A DNA stretch of 64,000 nt from Ectocarpus siliculosus (taxonomy: Eukaryota > Sar > Phaeophyceae > Ectocarpales > Ectocarpaceae). Position numbers and translations under genes: made by a program. The stretch's first letter is position 1. Each line of letters begins with the position of its first letter. The notes beneath the pieces are model-generated. The model saw nothing but the letters and a program-made list of their open reading frames with translations, ran no database searches and was not told where the DNA came from. This document shows, in pieces, positions 37,693-48,800 of the stretch. The DNA is taken from NCBI GenBank assembly GCA_000310025.1, contig FN649727.1, positions 8,389,308-8,453,307 on the forward strand, read 5' to 3'.

Positions 37693-38155
37693 AGTGAGAC
37701 CCGGATGTTGGATTCGAAAGTAAGTTCTCCTCCTGTGTGTGACCGCCGCGTCGAGGTGTCTGGTGTCTGATAGGTCTGCGGTGCTGCTCGAGGTGAACAG
37801 GTTCACGAGGAGGGGCTCCGCGAAACGAACGGGTTGCCAAGTGAGGGGGGGAGCTACGGTGATGCGGGGCAATAAATAGCGATTCGTTAGAACCCAAAAG
37901 AGCTGCATGCACAATGATGTGTCGCAGAACATCAACAAGTCCTTGCGAACAATGACGATGTGACGAGAAGTGACGAGGGTGTGTCACGGAGGGGAGCTAA
38001 ACGCGCGTTTGTGTACATCCCCACGCCTTTGACTCCAACCTACTGTACGATACTACTACCATCGTCTGCTGCTGGGGTGAGGGTTCGCAGCAAGGTGCGA
38101 CGCACGCGTGCGACCTGCCATTATTCGCTCTCATGTCCGGGCGCCTTGCTCCCTA
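37693..38155. other. Divergent spacer between bL17 and the ankyrin gene
   Basis: About 460 bp between two divergent starts. It should contain both promoters; no named element is visible. Small upstream exons of the ankyrin gene cannot be excluded. Confidence 0.45.
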
Positions 38156-39495
38156 ATGTTCGGGCGCGACGTCGTCGTAAGCTACGGAGCTACTGCAAAG
38201 GCTTCTGAACCCTGTTTCACTCCTTCTCCTGCTGCCGTAGTGCCGATTTGGCCACACGGCAGTAACCAGATGTTGCTCGGAGCAGAAGGGGACGGAGGTC
38301 GCAGCACAGCACAAGTCGCAGGTGGCCCGTCACTATCCGCTTCCAGCGGAATTGCAGAGTTGCTGTTCACCTCCTCAGCAGCATTGTCCAGCGAAACGAG
38401 TTTCAACCTCGCCAGCATGCGGGTTGCTCTCGAGGAGGCCGTTGATTCGGGACACGTAGACGAATCAGCGGTGGAACCAATCCTAGTGGTGGCGAAGGTT
38501 GCCTCGTTGCAATATGCGAGCGTTGACAGCAGCGACCAGCTACACGTCGCCGCCAGCCAGGGGCAGGAGGGGAGAGTGGCGACCCTTTTGGCCGGAGGAG
38601 CTAAGAAGAATGGTCTCGACGCCCAGGGGCGAACGCCTCTTCACCTTGCGGTCGAAAACGGGCATCTCTCTACAGTGAAGGCCCTGTTGGCTGCCGATCC
38701 GGACACCAGCGTCCGCTACAGGATTTGGAACAGGAGCTACTCGGTTCTCGACTTAGCCGCTCAGAAGGGGGACGCGTGTGTTTTGAGGGCGATACTCCAG
38801 CACGGCGTCGACGTGAATCGCCGCACAGACGGCTACACCAGCCTTCATGTCGCCGCCCTCAATAACAGGGTGGCTGCGATCGACGTGCTCGTCGAAGCCG
38901 GTGCGCACGTGGAGGTCGAGGACGACGACGACTGCACACCGTTCCTGGACGCTTGCATCAACCATTGCCACGAGGCCGCCTTGGCCTTGTACAAGCACGG
39001 GTCAAACATCGAGGCGAGGGACATTCGTGGCGAGACGCCTCTGATAATCGCGGCCAGACAGGCCGGGAGGCAAGGCGTCACGGCAATAGTTGACATGTTG
39101 CTGAGATGTGGAGCCGACGAAACGGCGCTCAATCCGGACGGTCGGACCGCTGCAGAGGTAGTCGGTCACCATATTGAATACGCCGCGTGTCCGCTCAACA
39201 AGCAGGACGTTGAGCGCGTGCGCGACCTCTTGGAGAATGCTCCCGTGGATAGGGCGTGGCGCCGCCGAGGATTCCTGGTCCTTTGCCGTGCATTCTGGAT
39301 CAAGGCACGGCGTTTGAGAGCTGCCAGCAGCAACGCCAGTAGTAATGGACCCCGGGTCAGGAGCCTTTCTACAGGTGCACGTATTTCAGGTGCCGGCGGC
39401 GAGTTAAGGGAGGACGACGACAAGGGGAGAAGGAAACAGGGATGCGGTCTCGTCGGTGGCGGCGTGGGCGAGCGTAATGTTCAAGCCAGTGAGAC

Positions 39496-39526
<31 letters not shown>

Positions 39527-39604
39527 AATTCACACACTCTACTCGCGAGAGTGCTGGAGTTGGCGGAGGAGGGTCTGTTCCGCGCCATCGTGGGTTTCCT
39601 GTGA
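38156..39604 (+). CDS. Ankyrin repeat protein of the brown-algal family
   Basis: One open exon of up to 482 residues from the ATG at 38156; a start at 38270 would give 444. About six ankyrin units are visible, for example DSSDQLHVAASQGQEGRVA, GRTPLHLAVENGHLSTVKAL, GYTSLHVAALNNRVAAIDVL and GETPLIIAARQ. After them come the conserved WRRRGFLVLCRAFWIKARRL block, a low-complexity region with an Ala run encoded by (CTG)n at about 39495-39525, and the closing VLELAEEGLFRAIVGFL. That C-terminal pair is, to my knowledge, the mark of a large ankyrin family in Ectocarpus and its relatives. A protein-binding role is expected; partners are unknown. Confidence 0.85.
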
Positions 39605-42600
39605 AGGTGAGACGGCACTGCTGTCTTGCTTTTATCGCAAGTTGATTTGGGAACGATACACTGATGGTGCAAACATCGGGCATATTCAAGGTCTTGTATA
39701 AAAGCCGTGTTGTGATGAAGGGAGGCGCTACTGCAGGAGCCGTGATTGATACCTTTGAACGTTTGTAGTCTGGAATGGGCCAAAACACCATCATTTTCTA
39801 ACTTGCAACGGTGTTTCACAGGTTAGGTTGGCGCCGATGTTTTGAATGTAGTATGCAGACGTCATCATGCATAGGGGCAACGCCGATTTGGTTCTCGTGG
39901 GTTTCAATATGCGTTTTTTTAGGGAACGGCTCCCATTCGAAAGTTTGCCTCACTTATCCCTATCCAAAAAGTGTAAGAAAAAGTATTTAGGTGATCGATG
40001 GTTCTGACAATGATCTTGACCTCTTGCGACGGACCCGTATTTTGTACCCATGACAACACGAAGAGGACTGCTAAAAACGTAGGTGCTTCCTTCTGGTTGG
40101 TGATAGAAATTCGCTCTGCAACAGCCTTGTTCTACGGCATCGACTGCAGAACCTATGTTGGTGGCATCGACTTCGGAGTCACGTATCGGTTGTTTTGAAG
40201 AAGGACGCCTCGGTGACGTGTATTTCACCGTAGCAAAACAGCACAAGAAAGTTTACTGCTAAGAGAGTGATGCCGCTACTATTGAAAGAGGCAGTCCGCG
40301 TGTTTGTACTCATTGAGCGCAATGTCCCGTTTTGCTTCGCCGCTCGCCCTGTTTGATCTTGCCCCCCCCCCGCGCTACAGATACGAACCGAACTTGGCGA
40401 CAGCCACGTGAGACGGCAAGTGTTTTTCGTGCCGCCCTCGTGGTGGCAATGGTTTGTTCTACCATGGCTTCTTCTTGCGATACCCTGCTAGGTGCGGGTC
40501 ATGAATGGCGCACAGCATTGTGGAAGGATTTTGTCATCCTCTGTCAACGGTCCTCAATTCGTTCTAGAGGACGGCCAAGGCTAGTCCAGTGAACCATGAC
40601 ATTTGTTGTGGTGCAGTGTGGGCACGACTGCGGTGTCAACGTTTCGCAGTTCGTTTGGTATGTATTCTGTCAGTAGCCTCGTAACTTATATTTTGGTTGA
40701 GCTCAACCGAGCTGTGCAGATAGACCCCTGTTTCGTGGTACACCCCACACGTAAAACACTTTGCATGTGTGCTAAACGCCTCCTGTTCGCCGTCTCGTTC
40801 CTGTTGAGTGGTGTCATCCAACCGAGTAAAAAAAAGTACCATAACATAATGTGGTTTGTAGATAACGGTGATGCGAGCAGTATATGTACAAGCATGTACA
40901 AAGCTTGTCTATCCCATGCATTGCCGAGCATGAATCAAAGAGAGAGGGAGCATCAATTGTTTGCAAGACCTGTCCCTCCACGGATAAGAATAAGCAGCAC
41001 CGATGGGTTGGTGTCTGAATGTATGTATATACGCGCTGGACACGGAATCTAGTGCACAATTTTGCCAATTTTGGAATTCCAGGCGTGCTCAGGCACCAGG
41101 TTGAAGTGAATCTGGGGAGGTCGCTATGGGGGGGGCGTCAATATGTGCTCTGAGGAGAGATTGGCCGTGGTGAGAAGTATGCCGGGGTGGCTGTTTTAAA
41201 TGTGGACTAACCTCGAAGAAGCTGCAGCCTGCGATGCTCGACGTGACCCTTGAATCAAGGCTTGCGCAAAAGCGTCCATCTCTGTCGTCGATTTTTTTTA
41301 TCACCTCTTCCTGTGGGGGGGGGGGGCTTGTTACCTCTTCGTGGAATACCACAACGGGTGTTGTCCACGCCTTTAAGTTTTAGAGTACGCTGCTGCAAGT
41401 GTGTGGTGTTCGGGGCAAGAGGAGGGAAAAATAAAATTGGAACAAACCTCACGACGCGAGACAAAGCGAAAGCGAAAGGGTTCCGTGTAATGTCGGAGTG
41501 ACTACAGCAGAAGCAACGGGTGCAACTTGCCAGTGCCAGTATATACTGTAATGCGAACAATGAAAAACGTTTTGGAGTAGGAGTGTCTTCGGCGCCACAG
41601 CCGCATGCAGAAAAGGCATTTCTGCTGCAAAGATTTCGCAAATAATGGCCCAGGAGGAACAAATTGCATTTTTTGCCACCACAACGGCCAGGATGGACTT
41701 GTAATTGTCGACGTCCGCACCAGAGTAGAGGTTCCGTCGAAACGCGGTTGCAACCAAGGGCGCTTGCTGACGCAGGGGACAAGATTTCATCGCACTATTT
41801 TAGAGCAAATGAGGTTGAAACTGAAACAACGCAACAACTAGAATCGCCGGAGGTCAAACTGTACAGCAAACGAGGAACACACGCGTACGTACGTTTTGTT
41901 TCGATAGCACTAGAACAGTTTTAGGCTGGAATTGCAATCAAGATCAAGCGTGAGGTTCGTCGCGAGAGGGATGGTGGAGACATACCCCCTCTCCACACCG
42001 AACGCCTCTCGAGTGCCGTTGAAAACAGCGTTAAAAGGGGTCTTCGTTGTCGGGGATCAAAACCCTACTTTCGACGAACCCACAGCACGGGTGTGTGAAA
42101 AGGCGGGTTTTATTGTTCCTCGTGCGAACGAGCACTGCACCGCAATGTTGCCTATTGCGATTTCGACGTGCTCGTACAAATGGTTTTGCAGAATCTCTCG
42201 GCATTGCAGGGGACGGGTGAGGAGCTTTTCGCATGTTTTGCTTGGGCAAGGGGCCCTCCATCTGGAAACGTCGGAACACCCCTGGGCTACGCTGCAATCT
42301 TGGTCGCGGGGGGGGAAGGGATGGGCCTTATATGTCCCCGGGCGGGGACATTTTGACAAAATCCCCGGGGTTTCCATATTTTCAGGCGCTTTTTTCCGCG
42401 CGCGGGCGCGGGATCCCACACAGAGCTTGTGGAAATTATGGAAACACCCCAAGAACACGCGTCAATCTTGGTCGCGAGGTCTAGTGTATGGTGTAGGAAA
42501 TAGTATGACGACACGAAGCCTACAACATTAGACTGCTGCAAGCGTGCCGCCTAAACCCCCTATATTGCGCTGCAATCTTGGCCCGGGGGGGGGGGTTCCA

Positions 42601-43972
42601 CGGTTTCCACATGGAAGGCCCCTTGACATGGGGAACAACGCCGCGTTGTGTTTCTCACATATTGGGTGGTTCGTTTACAGGAGGCGGCGTGATCTGTGCG
42701 AGGCGGGGTCTTTTTTGTGGCTCGCATGCGCGAAGGCCGATGGGCAAAAGGTGCGGGGTGTGCGTCGCCTGAAAACTATTCGTATTTGCCAACACAACGC
42801 CAGGGCAGCACTCTTTTATCAGCGACTTGTCAGGGACAGCAGTAGTGCAAGGTGACCATCACAAGGTCGATGGGACTGCGTGCAAACGGGCCGCGTCCGC
42901 CGCTTGCAAGCGCGATGCTGGCTAATTGTTTGTGCTCCGTTTACCCGACTATGACCACGTGTCGCTCTGACGAGTCCCAATCGCGAAACGCATCGATTTA
43001 ATGGTTGGCATTGGCAAGAAGAGCCTTCTTTCTTGCTCTAGCAAACAAAACGAATCTTTTGTTCCTCCGTAGTTACTGAACGCCTGCTCCCCCATCAGCG
43101 CGGAACATACGCATGGACAAGCAAGCAAGGCGACAGGCTGAAACGAGATGAGAGCCCGTAGGTCCAGCGACACAATTGTTCTGTTTAATGGTGTGGGAAA
43201 AATCGCCCTTAAACGAAGGTTGAAGCCTTGAGCGCCTGTTCGTGGCCTTGAGGTACACTACTGCTGTACTGGTGCACGAAAACAGATGAAAATTGGCGAC
43301 AATACTCCACACGGGTCCCAACGAAAACATCTCGGTCGAACAATACAGAAACACGAAAATCCATGTGTACAAACCGGTCTACTGTAAGTACCTTGCTCGA
43401 CCAAAGCAACACCATCCAGGCTCTAATCTTTCCTTGTCGTGCTCGATCTGAACACGCGAAACGACGACATGATGACCGATCACGATCATCGCTAAGCTAT
43501 GTGCCCCCATCGTCTGACCCACAGCCATCAACACACACCAACTCTATTCTTTCTCTCTCTCTCAATACAAAATAAAAAGGGCAACAACTCCTATGCTGTT
43601 GTTGCCTCCAGGGCGAGACCCCACAAACACCGGTCAACGACATACAACAACCGGGAAGCCCACGACCTGAGCGAAATGGGTGCGTGCAGCGACGTGTGCT
43701 TCAAAAGCACCGCCACCGAGAATTGGAGGGCAAGATGCATACACGATCGTGATAACGCATTACCTTAACGCTTACTGGATTGTGACGCAGGATACAAGCG
43801 CATCCAACGGAAGGGTTGCCGCCACGAAGTCAGCAGCACACACCTTGACAGCATTTACAGACTTAAACCCACAACAGTATACTGCTGTCCGAACCTCGCC
43901 TTCTTCTCCCTCCGTGCTTCCTGCCAGTCCAACAAGCTCGGAAATTGCCAACTCAAAGCATAATCCCGATGC
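39605..43972. other. Convergent spacer without recognisable gene
   Basis: A 4.4-kb stretch between the ankyrin stop and the DUF1279 stop. Open frames of up to about 200 codons have no family similarity and biased composition. Visible structure is a GC-rich palindromic island near 42230-42640, homopolymer C/G runs (about 40361, 41315, 42586) and a (TC)n run near 43553. A non-coding RNA gene is possible but not shown. Confidence 0.5.
42247..42626. repeat. GC-rich island with inverted ends and repeated CAATCTTGG blocks
   Basis: The ends 42247-42271 and 42602-42626 are near-perfect inverted repeats built on GGTTTCCACATGGAAGGCCC. Inside, the block GCTGCAATCTTGG appears near 42288 and 42568 and a variant GCGTCAATCTTGG near 42458. 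A perfect 8-bp-arm hairpin (TGTCCCCG/CGGGGACA) lies near 42339. It may be a small non-autonomous DNA element of about 380 bp; no target duplication is clear. Confidence 0.5.
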
Positions 43973-44590
43973 CTATTCTCCTTCCTCGCCAGCAGCAGCA
44001 GCAGCAGTCTCTTCGCCATCCCCCTTCCCCAAGAACTTGGCGACCGCGGGAGTCAACGCCACCGTCGGCGGGAACCGAATCGGCGAAGCCGCCTTGTGGA
44101 TCGCGTATGCCACCGCAACCGTACCGGTCGTCTCCGCCGAGGCGCTCGTCTCGATGCCCACCTTGCCCAAGAGCGACGCCATGTCGACGCCGTTCGAGAC
44201 CGCCACGTAGCAGATGCCGAACGAGACCAGGGACAACGAGATGGACGTGATGAGGTAGGCCGAGCCGTACTGCTTGAGGAGGTCCTTCGCCGTTGTCGTT
44301 GCCGCCCCAGCCTCTCCATCCGCATCCTCCTTGTTGCCGTCCTTCAACGCCTTGAACAGACCGGCCTCGAGACCGTACTTCTTGACCGTCTCGTCAGGGC
44401 CCAGCTTTTCTACCATGCCAAGGGCGAGCGAACGCCCGCCTCGGGAGACCGTAGACCGTGGCAAGGCGACAGCGCAGGCCGGCGTGGGAAGGCGTGCGAC
44501 GGCCCCTGGTCGCGCTGCTGCTGGGTTGACGAAGCCTGATGAAGACTCGATCAGAGCTGCAACAATCAGCCCACGCGCGAACATGATCAT
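43973..44590 (-). CDS. DUF1279 (FAM210-like) protein, predicted plastid-targeted
   Basis: Intronless, 205 residues. The DUF1279 domain covers about residues 105-190: LLKQYGSAYLITSISLSLVSFGICYVAV with NGVDMASLLGKVG, then GTVAVAYAIHKAASPIRFPPT and ALTPAVAKFLGK. It contains one clear membrane span and a second, weaker one. The N-terminus has a short hydrophobic segment followed by SSSGFVNPAA and a Ser/Arg/Ala-rich stretch. This fits the bipartite leader of stramenopile plastid proteins, where a Phe follows the signal cleavage site. A mitochondrial home, as for animal FAM210A/B, remains possible. A low-complexity Ala run ends the protein. The start is 352 bp from the IF-2 start on the other strand. 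Confidence 0.88.
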   Translation of the reverse strand: MIMFARGLIVAALIESSSGFVNPAAARPGAVARLPTPACAVALPRSTVSRGGRSLALGMVEKLGPDETVKKYGLEAGLFKALKDGNKEDADGEAGAATTTAKDLLKQYGSAYLITSISLSLVSFGICYVAVSNGVDMASLLGKVGIETSASAETTGTVAVAYAIHKAASPIRFPPTVALTPAVAKFLGKGDGEETAAAAAGEEGE

Positions 44591-44942
44591 GATTCAAGTG
44601 CCGATACAACGCCTCCCGAGTAGCGCAGGACTTGGTGGCACGCCCAGGTTTCTTGGCTTCTTTCTCGCCGTTAGGTCGTAGACGCGAGCACTGCTGTCAA
44701 GCGAGGAGTGTTGTGTCGTGTGGCAAGTCAGCGCTTGTTGCGGTTGTGTGTGTGTTGCCCATCTCCCGCATGAAAAGGGGGGCCGCAGTGCAAGTCCAAC
44801 GAGGTAGGGGGGGGCATTGTCGGCGGCTCTGGTTATCTCGCCGCCACACCATCACACCATGCACACAGCGCACCTGCACCTTGTTTGCTCCAGATACGAC
44901 GCGCGACATTGGCGAATGTAAATCTGACGTTACTGCGCCGCA
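44591..44942. promoter_or_regulatory. Shared upstream region of DUF1279 gene and IF-2
   Basis: A 352-bp divergent spacer between two genes for predicted organellar proteins. No specific element is recognised; the assignment is positional. Confidence 0.45.
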
Positions 44943-47900
44943 ATGAATAAGCTTTTGCTTCGCGGTGGCCTTGTCCGGGCAACAACGCGGAGTTCGGGCT
45001 CTTCCTTTGTCCAGTCGGCTGTGCGGCGTCACTCATCCGCTGAGGAAGTGGCTCGGGAACACGCCGACCACGACGATGACGTCGTAGGGAGGAGGCACGC
45101 CATCAACACGACCACCACCTCAGGCAGCCCCGATGCATCGCCTCGGCAGGTTGACCGCTCCAGGGAATACCGTGGGAATGGCGCGGCGCCACCTGCGTGG
45201 TCCAGTTTGGCAGCCGCAAATTCCCAGAGGAGGACCGCCGCCGACGGCAGCACCAGTAGAACGGAGGTGCGACCAAGCTCGTGGGGCCTCTCGCGAGATC
45301 CCGAGAGAGCAGGTGCCGCTGCTGCTGTGTCAGCCCCTGCCATGACCCGGGGCGCTCTGAACGGCAGCAGACCTCCGGCTTCGTTGAGGGTGAACGGAAA
45401 TGTTGCGCCCGGGGCGTCTGGCAACGGGAGTCAGGCCGTCGTTACGCGCAACGCTGCTCCCCAACAGAACAACAACAACAATGCCAACAGCAGGGGGCCG
45501 GCGCGCAACCCGTGGGACATCAAGCTCTCGCTCGAGCCAAAGTCTTACGGCGATGCAGGGGGCAGCAGCATTGCTAGGCTGGGCCATCCGAGCGGGGTGG
45601 AGGCGAAAACAAATGGCGCCGGTGGTGGTGTGAGGTCGGACCATCTGAGACCTTTTCTGAACGGCGCCTCCTCCAGCTACTCCGACAACAAGGTGAGCGT
45701 CACACATCATGCATCGGTCGCGTCGTGTCGAGAGGCGCGCAGGCCGTGTGTTTCTTTGCATCGCTGTCTCTACTCGGATGGTTCGATGCTGGTAGACGGT
45801 CTGTTGCATCGACCCAAAGTCCGTGCGCTGAAAGACATATGGTAAACACATGTATCGACGCTTTTTGTATTCAAACCGAGACTTCACATCGTTGGAACCT
45901 GTTTTTGCACTCTCACGTGTGCCTGTCTTAGGATACCTCCGAATGGATGTATGGCTGGTGCTCGTTGCTCTTTGCGTCGTTGCGTGCTAATTTAGCTGCT
46001 CAAGAGACCCATCCTTGCGAACTACTGGTACAATACTGGTACACCGTTTTATCTATTACGGCCGGAGCGGCCTTTTCTGGGCGTTTTCTGTTTTCAGCAG
46101 AGGCGTGATGTTGGCGTGCTATGATGTATGTAGCGCTTGGATATAGTCATGTTGTCATGATGTTGTGCGACAAGGATATCATTATGTTCGACAATCCACG
46201 TGCTTGATACCACATACGCATAGCGACAAAGCGTTTGCGATGTGGTCGAGAACGCCCTTAAGCTCGTACTGCAGTGCCAACTACTCCTGCTTCCAGAGGA
46301 AAACACCTCTCGCGATCATTGCGTTTGTCGCATTTGAACAACGGTGATCGCATGCTCCATTTCTTCGCTGTATGCTGGGTGCCGGAACGGTATTTTACCC
46401 ATGCCGGTGGAGAACATCCTCCAAGCCATACTTGTTGATTTGTTGTCATTGATGGAGGTAGATCTACTGTAAGAGATGTGCTTCTTGAGTAGCTTAGGCT
46501 GCGTTAGAGACGGCAGCAATAACATCCCCATCTCTCTCGCGGATCAGTCGTTTCTCCCAGCATCAAATCGCGGCATGTGGTAGGTGCTGTTGTCCTTTTG
46601 CAACCTTGCTGGTACCAAGCCAGACACGTGCCTTGTGCTCGCGGAACGCTTCTTTGTCCTGCTGCACCTCACATGTCGCACGCAAAAGGACTTGCCAAGG
46701 GTATTTTTGGAACGTTGCCGGCGCCTTTCTCATGCTTGGGAGTGTTGCACCGCGCCGCCTTTCTCGACAAGCGCAGGTATCACCTCCAAACGCTTCAGCG
46801 CCAGCAAGCCGGATGGCCATGAGCTTGAATGGGGACAGCGAGGCGCGCCGCAGGCCTCCAATCCATGGGCGATCAGAGCAGCGGCGTTTGGCAGCCGCGC
46901 AAGAGAAAAGAGCGGCGGAGGTGGCGGCACAGGCGAGCTCGCTGCCCTGGAACTTGCCGGTGGCGAGGGAGGAGAGCAGCTCGGGTATGCAGGAGCAGCG
47001 GGAGGCCCTGGACAAGATGATGGGAGGGGGAAGGTACAGCAGTAGCACGTGATTTCTTAGCGCGTATTGTGACCTTTTGTGTTGCTTGGTTGGTGGGTTC
47101 GAATGGTACTACGTATGTTATTCGACGGAGGCAACTCACTCGTCCAAACAAGTCGCCATCACCTGGTGCCACTGTTTCGATCATCACCCTTTGGCGACTT
47201 ATCCGAAGACGTCTACCCGCAGAAGTTGATGTGATTGCCTCTTGCTGGTGCGAATGCTTTCTTCGCTTCTCTGGTTTGCTCTTGCTGACGAGGACTGATG
47301 CTTTGGTCGCTCTCGTTTCGTGGGCGTACCCGCAGATATGGTGGGTCACACGCGGCACACCGAGGGTTGCAGGGAGCTTCAAGGAAGAAGAACGACGTCA
47401 AGGTCGTTCCCAAAGAAGTCCAGGTGAGATGACGAGTCCCATTGCATCATCGCATGCGAAATAGTGTTGCTACAGCGGTTGCTATTTAACTCCTGGTGTG
47501 GCATCCATCTTTTAGTAGTTGGTTCCGGGATTGACGATATTCAGCGGCATTTTCAGATTTTTCACGTTACGATGTCCCCTCTCCCGCTTCTCCGTTGTGT
47601 TTGTTCAGATTCCCGCTGTAGCGGTGACTGTGCGTGAGCTGGCCGTGGCCATGTCGAAGAAAGCTCGCGAGGTGGTTTCCATGCTGAGGCAGATGGGAGA
47701 GAGCAACGTGTCGCCGTCGTTCATGGTGGAACCCGACATCGCGCAGATGGTAGCCAAGGAGTTTGGGCTGCGCACCAAGCTTCTCAAGCTCAGAGATAGG
47801 TGAGTGAAGCAACCTCTATTCTGCTTCCACCTGTTTTTGCAGGAGAAGGAGAAATGGAACATATACGAGCCATGTTGTATGGTATGGATGGTTGACGGAA

Positions 47901-48766
47901 AGGTATCTGGCAAGCGTTGTTGTAGTTGTTTTGGAGTCGATGTGCTGCTGCGGGTTATGTAACCTTAGTTACAGTAGTGCGTTGCATCGGGCTTTTGTGC
48001 GAGTCTGAGTGCAACGGTGGTAGCGTAAGGCAGCTCTTGATATGACAATGACGGAAGCACAGAATACTTGAGTCCGATTTTTCCGGGCGATGAGTGTTGA
48101 GGTACAGGCTCTTCAACGAAAACAGCAGTCCGCTATTGTGCGATGATATGAGGAACGTGGCGAGGGAAATAACGAAATAACGACAACCCAAGAATACCAC
48201 CGCAAACATTAGCATTTCCAACAATCGCCGCAGGGCGCCATGGCACAGCAGCTCGGAAATGTTTCTTGTCACATGTTCCCCCCCGACTCTCTGACTCGAC
48301 CTGTTGTCGGCCGGTCTATCACCCGTACTCTCCCGTCATTGCTACTTCCTGCCGCCGCCAACTGACCCCCGCCCCACCCCGCCCCGCGAAAACTGCCCGG
48401 ACTCGTGACGGAAACCGAAAAGCGAGCTCGGCCGGACAAGGGTAACGGAAGAGACTTTCGACAGCCTCGAGCCCCGACCTCCGGTGGTGAGCGTGATGGG
48501 GCACGTGGACCACGGGAAGACGACTCTGCTAGACGCTCTCCGAACGTCCAAGGCTAAGGTCGCCGGCACGGAGGCCGCGGGCATCACTCAGAAGATCGGA
48601 GCCTTCTCGGTGGAGGTGAAGGACTCGTCGGTGACGTTCTTCGATACTCCGGGGCACGCCGCGTTCAAGTCGATGCGCCACGCGACGTCAAGGCTAACGG
48701 ACATCGTGGTCGTCGTCATCGCTGCGGATGACGGGGTCAAGTCTCAGACTGTCGAGGTAAGCAGCC

Positions 48767-48800
<34 letters not shown>

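Noticed and set aside
40603-41052. 149-codon frame in the 4.4-kb spacer
   Set aside because: No similarity, biased residues and no splice or start context; likely chance.
41932-42531. 199-codon frame running into the GC-rich island
   Set aside because: It crosses inverted and repeated blocks and has no protein-like pattern.
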